This document shows, in pieces, positions 1-12,400 of a stretch of 64,000 nt of DNA (its first letter is position 1; each line of letters opens with the position of its first letter). The notes below the pieces were generated by a model. That model ran no database searches and had not been told where the DNA came from. It worked only from the letters and a program-made list of their open reading frames with translations. This DNA is from Symsagittifera roscoffensis (taxonomy: Eukaryota > Xenacoelomorpha > Acoela > Convolutidae), in the NCBI RefSeq assembly GCF_963678635.1, contig NC_087065.1, positions 41,047,430 through 41,111,429 of the forward strand. The letters run 5' to 3'. A program made the position numbers and the translations under genes.

Positions 1-552
1 ATTCGGGGCGTTTGTTCTTTTTCCTCAATTCCAATTACGGCTTCCAGATGAAGTGCGCACTCTAAAGCATTCGCCTTGTTCATTTCCTTGTCTCCAATTG
101 TCTTGCGAAGCCGTAGGATTGAGTCTAACTTGGCTGTTGTGGATTCCTTTGGGAAGCACTAGCAGGTCCCTTATGTCCTGAGATTTGTCAAATGCTGTAA
201 ATCACCCAGTAAATCTGTTAACTTTCCACCTGCCTGCTGCGCGCGACGCTCTAGCCGACCGCGGAAGAACACCGGTTTTTCAATGTAATGAATTTGAAAA
301 GCTTTAACGGTCTCATCATAGCTGAAAAGGTTAAGTAGCCTCTGGGAGGGTACGGTAAGTAGCCTCTTGAAGCCTTTGGAAGGGTACGGTAAAAGGCGAA
401 ATAATGCAAAAAAAATTCTGTTTTTCGTGCAGTACGTTTCCAGTTTTTAGTTCGGCTAATAGCTCAAAATGTGTTGAGTAGCTTTCAATATCGTTAGGAC
501 CAGTGAGTGCCTCCGACAATATCGTTTTGGATACCGAACTTGCCGTTGCCAT
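1..552 (-). pseudogene. gag, unit A (5' part only)
   Basis: The gag start reads MATASSVSKT and continues into the conserved block GPNDIESYSTHFELLAEL, after which the frame is lost near 400. The later block at 1-110 (ALECALHLEAVIGIEEKE in unit B) is cut by the window edge. Ty3/gypsy Gag would form the capsid-like particle; this copy cannot encode a full one. A short internal duplication of the AGGCTACTTACC type near 345-385 is also present in the other units. Confidence 0.82.
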
Positions 553-703
553 ACATTACTATCATCCTGTTTACTTTCTTATCTAGTTTTCCCTGTGGTT
601 GGAATTTTTCTAGGTCTTACCCGCTGATTTCAGCTTAAAATAATCTTTAATGTTCCTCCAACTACAGTTTATGCCCTTTTTTCAGAGAAATTTGTTATTC
701 ACC
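1..703 (-). mobile_element. Unit A (partial): 5' end of retroelement, cut by window edge
   Basis: This is the gag start and upstream spacer of a unit that continues to the left of the window. The sequence from 1 to about 550 is near-identical to 6101-6637 of unit B. The 553-703 spacer links it to the 3' ORF of unit B and matches the spacers at 14074-14235 and 20181-20340. Confidence 0.9.
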
Positions 704-1930
704 TCAATTTTCAGAAGCATTAGGACAGACTTTATTGCAGAGCGTGAGAGTATTATTGCGATAGATTAATTTTTTGATTAGGTAAATAAATTTTAGGTGC
801 GACTCTTTGTAATTATTTGTAACTTCCACTGGTACTTTTTCAGTGTAGAAAGCTGTTTCGGCGAATTTGACAAAATTTTCTTTATTAAAATTTTCTCCGC
901 TTCCGGTTTTTTTTGCTAAATGCCAAATATTTTTATCTATGTTTTCATTGGTTAAAAACTCCCAGGTGAAAAACATTTTTAGTTCAATTTGTTTTACATC
1001 TTTACTGGTTAATCTCTTGAAGCTGTGAAAGATACGCAAAGGTGGTTCCTTTTATTCCTACTGAATAAGGATTTGATTTCTGAAAACTTCAATAGCAAAA
1101 AACCACTTTTTACGGAAATTTCAATTTGCCCTGAAAGGTAATTCCTATTCTTTGTTGCCAAGAGCAAAGAGCTAATTGAGTTCGAAAATTTTGCTAACGA
1201 AATTACTGGACCTCCCGTTGTTTTCACATCGATAATGTACGTTACCTAACCAAGTTCGAAACTCTTGTTCCCCCCTTTCTAACTTGTGCCATTCCTGTTG
1301 GGTTCTCAAAAACCTACAAACTACCAATAGCTACGATTTTATTTGTGCATTCAATGTGCCAATGGTTAATTCACCATTGTTTAAAACTGAGCCGATAATT
1401 TTTTTATCAGTTGGCGAAGACCACTCCACTGGATATACATATTTGACACCTCTTTTGATCACCTCATGAAAGCTTTTGCTAATTTTACTTTGAAAATACT
1501 TGAACACTCTGATGCTAACATGCTAACCACATTCTCCAGAGGTATAGTAATATCCTCGTTTCCAAAGCCTAGAAATTTAACCGTTTTTGTGTCCCATTTT
1601 TTCTCAAGCTTGCAATAAGCTTGGAATTATCATGCAGGTATGCTTCTTAACCCCACCAGCTGCTTTTCTTAGGAAGAAGCTTGGAATATTCATGCAGCTA
1701 TGTTGCATAATCCCACCAGCTGCTTTTATTAAGTGCCGTGACTGAATATGACGCCAATTACATGTAATACTTCTGCCTGACTTCTGATGCTACTGGTTTA
1801 TACATTAAGTCCCAGCTTTTAAGCGTATCGGGTTTCCGTTTTGTTTGAGGCAATCGCTATTTTTGCTCAAGGATTTTGTTTCAGAGTCCAAAAATTTGTT
1901 GAAAATTGTGTGCGATTGAAATGTCGCCAG
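704..1930 (-). pseudogene. 3' ORF (unrecognised) of unit B
   Basis: This is degenerate coding sequence downstream of integrase. Recognisable islands are 1227-1009 (contains KFSNSISSLLLATKN and FSEIKSLF) and 1039-704 (contains FTWEFLTNENIDKNIWHLAK and ending CNKVCPNASEN). The position is that of an env gene in env-bearing gypsy elements, but I see no signal peptide, fusion peptide or convincing membrane anchor, so I do not call it env. The direct repeat AGCTTGGAAT-ATGCAG-GCTGCTTTT at about 1618-1740 is a local 60-bp duplication seen in every unit. Confidence 0.6.
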
Positions 1931-1991
1931 ATAGTTCTCCTAAGCTCACTCGGTTTTCTAGTATTGTACAGTTTATTACCTTTCGTTCCAT

Positions 1992-4900
1992 TTAGTAACT
2001 CATAATTAACATCACTAACAGGTTTAGCTGCTTTAGATTCTGATCCGGTTTTTGCTTTTCTCTAAACGGTATCTTCGTGCCTGTTCTGCTTCCTACGCTT
2101 CGTCTTGGTTTGTCGGTGGGTCTATTTGGTTGAGTCTCTGTAACTTCTGATGTGGCAATCGGTTCTTTGATGTCCAATTCTTCCGTGGGAGCACTGAACT
2201 TTTTTTTCTTTTCGGTTTTAACTGCTTCTCCTTCCGGCGTAGACCGACTAGGAGATTCTATTTTCGAGTTAGGGAACTCCACAACTACAAAAACGTTTTA
2301 TTATTCATCCGTTTCTTTGGTTGCATTTAGTTTCTTTCATCCCGCTTCCTGAGAGTTTACTTTTGTTTGTTCATGAAAATCCTTTAACTTATCATGCTGA
2401 ACTATTTGCTGTTTCTTAGATCTTTGGTCTTCAATCGCAAAATTTAGATCACTTACAGTCTTTATGATTATCAGTGGTCCGTTATAGAACGACTTAAATT
2501 TCTTTGTCTGTCCCTCGCAAAAGGTTTGGTTAAAAAGTTGTACTTTGTCGTTCACGTTATACTTAGGTCAATTTTGTTTTTCCCCGTAGAAAATCTTTTC
2601 CTGTTCTTTTTCGACGTTCATTGTATTACGCACCAGTTCGTGGCTTGTTTGGAGTTCCTTCCTCAGGTCTCTGACGTAATCGTTGGCGTTGCAAACACTT
2701 TAGTTTGTGATGTTTTGTACATGCAATCTATCGGCACGATGAAGTAATACGGATTGTATTTTGTCACTGCATGAATTGAAGATATGTAAGCCATCATAAC
2801 TGTTTAAAGAAGATTGGCCTAAACATTGTGTTTTTTTGGGCACATATTTAGACAAGACTGCTTCGATTGCTCTGTTGTATTTTTCAATCAGTTTGTGCCC
2901 CTGCAGATTAGCTGGGCATTCAAAGCTTGAAATTTAATTGTCAACCAATGCCTTAGCTACTGTCTTTGCTTCTTTGTTTTGAAGTGGTAACGCTTCGTAT
3001 CAATTTGAGAATTGATTTCCGATTACAAGAATATACTTGAATTCTTCTGATTCCAATAGCGGTCACATGATAGCGATCGCTACATGCCAAAACGGATAGC
3101 TTGGTTTCAATGTCTGCAGTGAATTTTCGTTTTTCTGGCTAGGTTTTTTCTTTGTTGTGGAGCTTTTCACAGCTATTAACCCAATCTTCAATATCCCGAC
3201 TCATTCCAGGCCAGTAAAACTATTCTTGAGTATACTGAAAAGTCTTTTTGTAACCAAAATGAACACAATATTTATGTAGCGAAATGAGCATTTCCTACAT
3301 GAACACTGGAGTCACAAAAATTCTTTGGACTACGATGTACTGTTCTTTGATTAGTTTCTGTCTTTTTAGTAAGTCTTTTCCAGAAAACATTTTTTTGAAA
3401 TCTGTCCAAAATTTCCATAAAGTTTTTGAGGAGCCACTCGTTTGCCTTTTTTCTGGCTTCTCCTTGTTTTGCACACAGCTTTTTGTCGTTCTTATTTCAC
3501 TAGATTTCAGTTGAACCGTTTTTAATTCCAAATTGGACGATTTTAGGGCTTCTTCTCAGATATTTTTTCGAAATATCTGTTGTTTTTTGTGATTGATTAA
3601 CCATCTCCTCAGTGGTAGTTGGAACGCTTGATAAACAGTCTGCATGTGGAATTTTCTTGCCGACCTCGCGCTTAATTTCGAATTGGAACTGCCCTAGTTT
3701 TTCCAACCAGCTAGCTATCATACTGTCTGGCTCTTTGAAGCTTTAGAGCAACATTAAGGCTCTGTGATCAGTAACTAATAAAAAGATTTGTCACAACAGT
3801 TAGTCCGGAAATAATGCGTGAAGTGTACGATTGCGAATAGTTCCCTTTTGGTTGAAAAGTAATTGTGTTGTCCATTATTCAGCGTTTTGCTGGTGTACGC
3901 AATAACTCGATTTCTACCTTGCTGCTTTTGTGTCAATATGGCTGCTATCCCAGTTAATGAAGCATCCGTTTTTACGCTATACATACCTTCATCATTTGAA
4001 TATCCCAGTTTTGGTGCTTGCTGCAGTTTCTTTCAATGCTTCCTTGCAAGCTTCATAAAGAAAGATTTTTTCGCTCTTATTAAGAAGTTTGTAGAGTGGT
4101 TCAGCTGTCTTTCCAAACTCTTCAATAAACTTTCGGTAGATTCAAATGAGTCCTAATACCGCCCGCAGTTGTTGATATTGTGAGAATCTTTCATGTATTT
4201 CAGTGAGTTTATCTTTTCCGAATCAACTTCTACGCCGTTGTTCGACAAAATATGCCCAAGAAAATGAATTTTTGCTTAAAAGAACTTGCATTTTGTTCTG
4301 TTTAATTTTAAATCAGCTTTATTCAGTCGACACAGAATAACGTCCAAACTCTCTAGTTGTTCTTGAAATGTTCTACCAAGGCTTATAATGTCGTCTAGGT
4401 AGACCAAAGCAATTTCGTATGATAACCCACTTTGTATCAACTCCATTAAATTTTGAAATGCTCCTGGCCTGGAGAGCCATTGGTAGACTTTTGCTTTTAA
4501 AGAGACCCATTGGCGTTATAAAGGCAGTAAGATGTTGGGAGTCTTCTCTTAGCGCCATTTAAAAACAACCAGAAATTAAGTCAATGTGGGAAAAGATCAT
4601 GTTATCATCCAATGAGTCAACGACATCACTTACCTTTGGTAGGGACCAGCTTACTCTTTTGATCTGACCGTTCAGTCCTCTGTAATCAACTACTAACCTG
4701 TGGGTTCCCTCTTTTTTCTCAACAAGTATGGTTGGTATTGCCCAATTCGAGTGAGTTGGTTCAACTAGTAGTTCGCCTTTTCTAAATCCTCCCAGATCTT
4801 TTTCATGGTATTCCACTTTTCATAATTCATACTTCCTATGCCGAAATGGCTTTGCATCAGCGATTAATTTTATTTTATGTCTATTTTTATCCAAAAAACT

Positions 4901-5702
4901 TGAGTCCGTTGAGCTGCATGAAAAAGAATTGGTTATGTTTCTCAAACATTATCTGCAAACTTGTCTTTTCCTTAGATGCCAATTGTGCGTTGCCCCGAGT
5001 AGCGTGTTGCCAAATTCAAAGGGCTCCTGATGCTGCGGTCGTTCCTTGCTCTAAAGAGTCCGTTTACTTGAATCTGATGTGTCAAATTGGTATAAGGAGC
5101 AGTGTTGCTGTCATGGTATATGTTAATAGCTTCATATCGCATGTTCAGTACATTCAAGCAACTTTTCCCTTGGCTTACACTTGTAAGTGAATCAGCTACC
5201 AGTAGTCCGGTTTTTTCTTTGAGTTCCTGTATGCCTTCATTTAAACCTTCTGGGTTGCTGAGGGCTGTACCCTTTTCATCCTTGATGAAGATTTCTACTA
5301 GTTTTCTTGTCTGCTTGGGAATCTTGCATTCTTCTCTGCTATTGCAAACGTTCGGACACCAGTCGTTGTTTCCGCTGAGATAGGTAGTGCTGTCCGATGT
5401 TTCGTACTGTACAGCAATTGTTCGCCAATTTCGTCGATCATGAAACCCCAACCAAGAAGGCATGGTAAGCAGTTATCCGCCGTTATTAAAATGTTTTGGG
5501 CGATAACTCCGGACTTTGGTTTCATTTGGATTTTGATGTCGACACTGCCAAGTTTTTGAAACATTGAACTGTTAGCCGCTAACACTTTACTATTAAAAAC
5601 CTTTATGCTTCCCGGCTTTCCAAGCCGCTCATACGTGTCAAAACTAACGAACGAAATGCTACTCCCGATTTCTCGTTCAATAGTAAGCCCACACTGAAAC
5701 AT
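1992..5702 (-). pseudogene. pol (PR-RT-RNase H-IN), unit B
   Basis: The protease block at about 5702-5390 contains GSSISFVSFDTYERLGKP, but the expected D-T-G is E-I-G; its second landmark is LLGWGFM. RT has VVDYRGLNG, FSHIDL and, in another frame near 4389-4400, YLDD. RNase H has TDASLTGIAAILTQKQQG (about 3984-3920). The integrase has HFGYKKT, WVNSCEK, then VAIAIMGP where the first catalytic Asp should be. It then jumps from FECPANLQ directly to LIEK, so the stretch with the second Asp is deleted. The IN C-terminus is 2555-2337 and a charged tail runs to 1992. A stop within the AIM-P motif is unique to this unit. Confidence 0.85.
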
Positions 5703-5730
5703 TTCGATTTGTTATTGGAGCACACCCTGG

Positions 5731-6637
5731 TCACGTTGGTTCGTTCCGTCCTTTTATTCTTAGGGCATTTTCGCTTAACGTGGATAGGTTTTCCACCAGT
5801 AAAACAATTACTACAGTTCTTTGCCCAATGACCCCTTTGCCCACATAGTCAACATATGTCATTGTGGTTTTCCCTTCTCGGATTGCCATTTCTTTCTCGC
5901 GTTTTTGGTCCTGAGGTTGGAGTTCTTGCTCCATCTCTTGAAACTTGCTCCCTATATCGGTTTCCATTGCGTCGCATTCCTCCCCAGGGGTTGTTGTCTC
6001 GTCGACCATGGGTTTGTTTTTATTACCAACCGACATCTTTTGAACTAGTCTGTTCATCGAGTCCGTTAGCATTTCTGTCTGATCCCTCCGTATGGCTGTT
6101 ATTCGGGGCGTTTGTTCTTTTTCCTCAATTCCAATTACGGCTTCCAGATGAAGTGCGCACTCTAAAGCATTCGCCTTGTACATTTCCTTGTCTCCAATTG
6201 TCTTGCGAAGCCGTAGGATTGAGTCTAACTTGGCTGTTGTGGATTCCTTCGGGAAGCACTAGCAGGTCCCTTATTTCCTGAGATTTGTCAAATGCTGTAA
6301 ATCACCCAGTAATTCTGTTAACTTTCCACCTGCCTGCTGCGCGCGACGCTCTAGCCGACCGTGGAAGAACACAGGTTTTTCAATGTAATGAATTTGAAAA
6401 GCTTTAACGGTCTCATCATAGCTGAGAAGGTTAAGTAGCCTCTGGGAGGGTACGGTAAGTAGCCTCTTGAAGCCTTTGGAAGGGTAACGGTAAAAGGCGA
6501 AATAATGCAAAAAAAATTCTGTTTTTCGTGCAGTACGTTTCCAGTTTTTAGTTCGGCTAATAGCTCAAAATGTGTTGAGTAGCTTTCAATATCGTTAGGA
6601 CCAGTGAATGCCTCCGGCAATATCGTTTTGGATACCG
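5731..6637 (-). pseudogene. gag with zinc knuckles, unit B
   Basis: The conserved gag N-terminal block (KTILPEAFTGPNDIESYSTH) is followed by a frameshift. The later gag block is 6183-5731 (ALECALHLEAVIGIEEKEQTPRI). The nucleocapsid end holds two zinc-knuckle-like motifs in another frame: C-stop-L-C-GQKG-H-WAKN-C and C-SN-C-x7-H-x4-C. The first contains an in-frame TGA, at about 5842-5850, that is shared by every unit. The 5' end is fused to Tc1-like flank, so the usual MATASSV start is replaced by a chance Met. Confidence 0.82.
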
Positions 6638-7669
6638 TTTTATCTGACACTATATAAAGTGAAATTTTCTCTCGCCTGTCAAGTCGTTTGCATGATTGTC
6701 AGAGTTAATTAATGCGTTGACAGTTCTCAAACATCAAAAATTAGCAATTACTTTTGCCAAAATAGTTCATGTTCTTTACAACTTACTAAAAGAAAACTTT
6801 CCCTACTTTTTGCAACCCTTTTTTTAAGTACTGCGATTAAAATCCAGATTTTATTTTAGCAAATTAAGTTAAAAAGTCGAATTTTACCGTATATGTTGTT
6901 TCCATGAAAACGAATATCAAGGCTTATACTTTCCATGAAGACGATTATCAAGGCTAATCAAAAAAGAGATCAGGCCGCCCCAAAAAAAAACAAACGGAAG
7001 TGAAGATGATCAAATTATACAATTTGGAAACTAATTGCAGGAAAAAATTACAATCCTTGAGCCATATTTTTCCAGTCTCAAGGTTTACTATGCAACGACG
7101 TTTTCAAAAACTTGAATTTCGTTACCGGAAAGCCTCGCAAAACTTTTGCGTCACAACAAAGAGAAAAACGAATATCTTATGCAAATCGTTATTTGAGTTT
7201 CGATTGGAGTCGGGTTATGTTTTTGGAGTCGCAAAATAGTTTCGATTGGAGTCGGAAAATGTTTGTGAAATTTAAAAAAAAAACAGAAAAATTCCGAGCT
7301 GTATTTTTTGAGAACGGTCAAGCGGACAGTATGAAACACGAATTTCGATTGATACCCGAATTCAGAGCCGTGGAAATGTGAGAGTATGGCGTTTTTCTTT
7401 TTCTGATTTCTGCTACTTTCTATACGACAATGAACGCCCAGCAGTATACAGAAGAAAATTCACCAATTTTCTGCTTCCTAGTGTGGACATGCTGAACCCA
7501 CAAGAAGAACGTTTGTTTTTTTTTCAACAAGACAATGCCACATTTCATACGGCAAATGTGACGAAACTTTTTTGACGAGATAAAAAACTCCTCTTCTCGA
7601 ATGGCCTCCATAGCCCTGATCTAAACCCTATTGAAATGGTGTGGGGACGAAAGAAGAAGAAAATGGCTT
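6638..7669 (+). mobile_element. Tc1-like DNA transposon fragment, copy 1
   Basis: This segment is near-identical to 26941-27970. Degenerate transposase islands are in three frames. The DNA-binding part contains VSRFTMQRRFQKL (about 7075-7110). YANRYLSFDWSRVMF follows at about 7175-7220, but the catalytic Asp expected after it (FSDE in Tc1 proteins) is not there. FFQQDNATFHTA (about 7525-7555) carries the second Asp and SPDLNPIEMVWG (about 7610-7650) the third acidic residue. It is cut by the N gap at 7670. No terminal inverted repeat is visible, so this is a fragment. Confidence 0.82.
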
Positions 7670-7869
7670 NNNNNNNNNNNNNNNNNNNNNNNNNNNNNNN
7701 NNNNNNNNNNNNNNNNNNNNNNNNNNNNNNNNNNNNNNNNNNNNNNNNNNNNNNNNNNNNNNNNNNNNNNNNNNNNNNNNNNNNNNNNNNNNNNNNNNNN
7801 NNNNNNNNNNNNNNNNNNNNNNNNNNNNNNNNNNNNNNNNNNNNNNNNNNNNNNNNNNNNNNNNNNNNN
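7670..7869. other. Assembly gap (200 N)
   Basis: There are exactly 200 undetermined bases. The gap falls inside Tc1-like transposase sequence (compare 27971 onward) on the left and in the 3' tail of unit C on the right, so the join between units B and C is not established by sequence. Confidence 0.99.
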
Positions 7870-7958
7870 GTTCCTAATTTATCTCATAAGTTGTGACAAC
7901 TGACTGTCTCTCAAATCTTTATCCCTAAAAAAACCACCACCGGTTTTATCAAGGGAGA

Positions 7959-9400
7959 TTAAAGTTGCATATTTTTCGCAGGTTGTATATGATTTTTTGG
8001 CGTGCGAATCAACTTCAGTCGTTTTGCACATGATACGCAGGACTCATTACCTAATTCAGAAGCATTAGGACAGACTTGATTGCAGAGCGTGAAAGTATTA
8101 TTGCGATACATTAATTTTTTGATTGGGTCCATAAGTTTTAGGTGCGACTCTTTGTAACTATTTGTAACTTCCACTGGTACTTCTTCAGTGTAGAAAGCTG
8201 TTTCGGCGAATTTGACTTGTATTTTGCACATTAAAAAATCTACAAAATGCCCCAGCTTTTTCAGAGTGGTAACCTCGAGGCAATTTTTTTTCTTTATTAA
8301 AGTTTTCTCTGCTTCCGGTTTCTTTTGCTAAATGCCAAATACTTTTATTTATGTTTTCATTGGTTAAAAACTCCCAGGTGAAAAACATTTTTAGTTCAAT
8401 TTGATTTACATCTTTACTGGTTAATCTCTTGAAGTTTACTGACAAATCAAATGTGGTTTTCTCAGCTGTGAAAGATACGGAAAGGTAGTTCCTTTTATTC
8501 CCACTGAATAATGGTTTGATTTCTGAAAACTTCAATAGCGAAAAACCACTTTTTACGGAAATTTCAGTTTGCCCTGAAAGGTAATTACTATTCTTTGTTG
8601 CCAAGAGCGAAGCGCTAATTGAGTTCGAAAATTTTGCTAACAAAATTACTGGACCTCCCGTTGTTTTCACATCGATAATGTACGTTACCTAACCAAGTTC
8701 GAAACTCTTGCTCACCCCTTTCTAACTTGTGTCATTCCTGTTGGGTTCTCAAAAACCTACAAAATACCAATACCTACGATTTTTATTTGTGCATTCAATG
8801 TCCCAATGGTTAATTCATCATTGTTTAGAACTGAGCCGATAATGTTTTTATCAGTTGGCGAAGATCACTCCACTGGATATACATATTTGACACCTCTTTT
8901 GTTCACCTCATGAAAGCTTTTGCTAATTTTACTTTGAAACTATTTGAACACTCTGATGCTAACATGCTAACCACTTTCCCCAGAGGTATAGTAATATCCT
9001 CGTTTCCGAAGCCTGGAAATTTAACCGTTTTTGTGTCCCATTTTTTCTCAAGCTTGCAATAAGCTTGGAATTATCATGCAGGTATGTTGCTTAACCCCAT
9101 CAGCTGCTTTTCTGAGGAAGAAGCTTGGAATATTCATGCAGCTATGTTGCATAATCCCACCAGCTGCTTTTATTAAGTGCCGTGACTGAATATGACGCCA
9201 AATACATGCAATACTTCTGCCTGACTTCTGATGCTACCGGTTTATACATTAAGACCCAGTTTTTAAGCGTATCTGGTTTCCGTTTTGTTTGAGCGCAATC
9301 GCTATTTTTGCTCAAGGATTTTGTTTCAGACTCAAAAAATCTGTTCAAAATCGTGTGCGATTGAAATGTCGCCAGATAGTTCTCCTAAGCTCACTCGGTT
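7959..9400 (-). pseudogene. 3' ORF (unrecognised) of unit C, with Cys-rich end
   Basis: Islands are 9348-9142 (ETKSLSKNSDCAQTKRKPD), 8670-8185 (a 161-codon open stretch, the longest intact piece of this ORF in the array) and 8231-7959. The last adds a C-terminal extension missing elsewhere: CNQVCPNASELGNESCVSC followed by a basic tail and a stop at 7959. The Cys spacing is reminiscent of a small metal-binding or disulphide module, but I do not recognise the family. This copy is the best guide to the founder's 3' end. Confidence 0.6.
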
Positions 9401-9436
9401 TTCTAGTATTGTACAGTTTGTTACCTTTCGTTCCAT

Positions 9437-12400
9437 TTAGTAACTCATAATTAACATCACTAACAGGTTTAGCTGCTTTAGATTCTGATCCGGTTTTTGC
9501 TTTTCTCTTAACGGTATCTTCGGGCCTGTTCTGCTTCCTACGCTTCGTCTTGGTTTGTCGGTGGGTCTATTTGGTTGAGTCTCTGTAACTTCTGATGTGG
9601 CAATCGGTTCTTTGATGTCCAATTCTTCCGTGGGAGCACTGAACTTTTTTTTTTCGGTTTTAACTGTTTCTCCTTCCGGCGTAGACCGACTATGAGATTC
9701 TATTTTCGAGTTAGGGAACTCCACAACTACAAAAACGTTTTATTATTCATCCGTTTCTTTGGTTGCATTTAGTTTCTTTCATCCCGCTTCCTGAGAGTTT
9801 ACTTTTGTTCGTTCATGAAAAGCCTTTAACTTATCATGCGGAACTGTGTGCTGTTTCTTAGATCTTTGGTCTTCAATCACAAAATTTAGATCACTTACAG
9901 TCTTTATGATTATCAGTGGTCCGTTATAGAACGAATTAAATTTCTTTGTCTGTCCCTCGCAAAGGGTTTGGTTAAAAAGTTGTACTTTTTCGTTCACGTT
10001 ATACTTAGGTCAGATTTGTTTTTCCTCGTAGAAAATCTTTTCCTGTTCTTTTTCGACGTTCATTGTATTACGCACCAGTTCGTGGCTGGTTTGGAGTTCC
10101 TTCCTCAGGTCTCTGACGTAATCGTTGGCGTTGCAAACACTTTAGTTTGTGATGTTTTGTACATGCAATCTATCGGCACGATGAAGTAATACGGATTATA
10201 TTTTGTCACTGCATGAATTGAAGATTTGTAAGCCATCATAACTGTTTGAAGAAGATTGGCCTAGTCATTGTGGTTTTTTTGGCACATATTTAGACAAGAC
10301 TGCTTCGATTGCTCTGTTGCTTTTTTCAATCAGTTTGTGCCCCTGCAGATTAGCTGGGCATTCAAAGCTTGAAATTCAATTGTCGACCAATGCCTTAGCT
10401 ACTGTCTTTGCTAATTTGTTTTGAAGTGATAACGCTTCGTACCAATTTGAGAATTGATTTCCGATTACAATAATATACTTGAATTCTTCTGATTCCAGTA
10501 GCGGTCCCATGATAGCGATCGCTACATGCCAAAACGGATAGCTTGGTTTCAATATCTGCAGTGAATTTTCATTTTTCTGGCTAGGTTTCTTCTTTGTTGT
10601 GCGCTTTTCACAGCTATTAACCCAATCTCCAATATCCCGACTCATTCCAGTCCAGTAAAACTATTCTTGAGTATACTGAAAAGTCTTTAATTAAACAAAA
10701 TGAACACAATATTTATGTAGCGAAATGAGCATTTCCTACATGAACACTGGAGTCACAACAATTCTTTGGACTACGATGTACTGTTCTTTGATCAGTTTCT
10801 GTCTTTTTAGTAAGTCTTTTTCAAAAAACAATTTTTTGAAATCTGTCCAAAATTTCCATAAAGTTTTTGAGGAGCCACTCGTTTGCCTTTTCTCTGGCCT
10901 CTCCTTGTTTTGCACACAGCTTTTTGTCGTTCTTATTTCACTAGATTTCAGTTGAACCGTTTTTAATTCCAAATTGGAAGATTTTAGGGCTTCTTCTCAG
11001 ATATTTTTCGAAATATCTGTTGTTTTTTGTGATTGATTAACCATCTCCTCAGTGGTAGTTGGAACCCTTGATAAACAGTCTGCATGTGGAATTTTCTTGC
11101 CCACCTCGAGCTTAATTTCGAATGGGAACTGCCCTAGTTTTTCCAACCATCTAGCTATCATACTGTCTGGCTCTTTGAAGCTTTAGAGCAACATTAAGGC
11201 TCTGTGATCAGTAACTAATAAAAAAATTTGTCACAACAGTTAATCCGGAAATAATGCGTGAAGTGTACGATTGCGTATAGTTCCCTTTTGGTTGAAAAGT
11301 AATTGTGTTGTCCATTATTCAGCGTTTTGCTGGTGTACGCAATAACTCAATTTCTACCTTGCTGCTTTTGTGTCAATATGGCTGCTATCTCAGTTAATGA
11401 AGCATCCGTTTTTAGGCTATACATACCTTCATCAATTGAATATCCCAGTATTGGTGCTTTCTGCAGTTTCTTTTCAATGCTTCCTTTCAATGCTCTTATT
11501 AAGAAGTTTATAGAGTGGTTCAGCAGTCTTTCCAAACCCTTCAATAAATTTTCCGTAGATTCAAATGAGTTCTATTACCGCCCGCATTTGTTGATATTGT
11601 GAGGATCTTTCTTGTATTACAGTGAGTTTATCTTTTCCGGATCAAATTCTACGCCGTTGTTCGACAAAATATGCTCAAGAAAATGAATTTTAGTTTAAAA
11701 GAACCTGCCTTTTGTTCTAATTAATTTTAAATCAGCTTTATTCAGTCGACACAAAATAACGTCCAAACTCTCTAGTTGTTCTTGAAATGTTCTACCAGAG
11801 GTTATAATGTCGTCTAGGTAGACCAAAGCAATTTCGTATGATAACCCACTTTGTATCAACTCCATTAAATTTTGAAATGCTCCTGGCGCGGAGAGCCATC
11901 GGTAGACCTTTGCTTTTAAAGAGACCCATTGGCGTTATAAAGGCAGTAAGATGTTGGGAGTCTTCTCTTAGCGCCATTTAAAAACAACCAGAAATTAAGT
12001 GAATGTGGGAAAAGATCATGTTATCATCCAATGAGTCAACGACATCACTTACCTTTGGTAGGGACCAGCTTACTCTTTTGATCTGACCGTTCAGTCTTCT
12101 GTAATCAACTACTAACCTGTGGGTTCCCTCTTTGTTCTCAACAAGTATGGTTGGTATTGCACAATTCGAGTGAGTTGGTTCAACTAGTAGTTCGCTTTTT
12201 CTAAATCCTCCCAGATCTTTTTCATGGCATTCCACTTTTCATAATTCATACTTCCTATGCCGAAATGGCTTTGCATCAGCGATTAATTTTATTTTATGTC
12301 TAACTTTATCCAAAAACTTGAGTCCGTTGAGCTGCATGAAAAAGAACTGGTTATGTTTCTCAAACATTATCTGCAAACTTGTCTTTTCCTCAGATGCCAA

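Larger units (their letters stand above)
704..6637 (-). mobile_element. Unit B: degenerate Ty3/gypsy retroelement
   Basis: This unit runs gag (6637-5731), protease (about 5702-5390), RT (about 4820-4150), RNase H (about 4100-3775), integrase (about 3530-2337), post-integrase tail (2282-1992) and 3' ORF (about 1930-704). Its 5' end is abnormal: the gag start and promoter-side spacer are missing and gag abuts a Tc1-like fragment at 6637/6638. It keeps the first RT catalytic Asp (SHIDL), which units C and D have lost. Confidence 0.9.

Noticed and set aside
704-1930. 3' ORF of the tandem element as an envelope gene
   Set aside because: The position fits, but I see no signal peptide, fusion peptide, glycosylation cluster or transmembrane anchor in any unit.
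5856-6281. 141-codon plus-strand frame repeated in each array unit (also near 13275, 19382 and 25430)
   Set aside because: It is opposite gag and recurs only because the unit recurs; it has no motif and is explained as the antisense of the gag zinc-knuckle region.
7631-7903. Open frames running through the N gap
   Set aside because: They are artefacts of undetermined bases.
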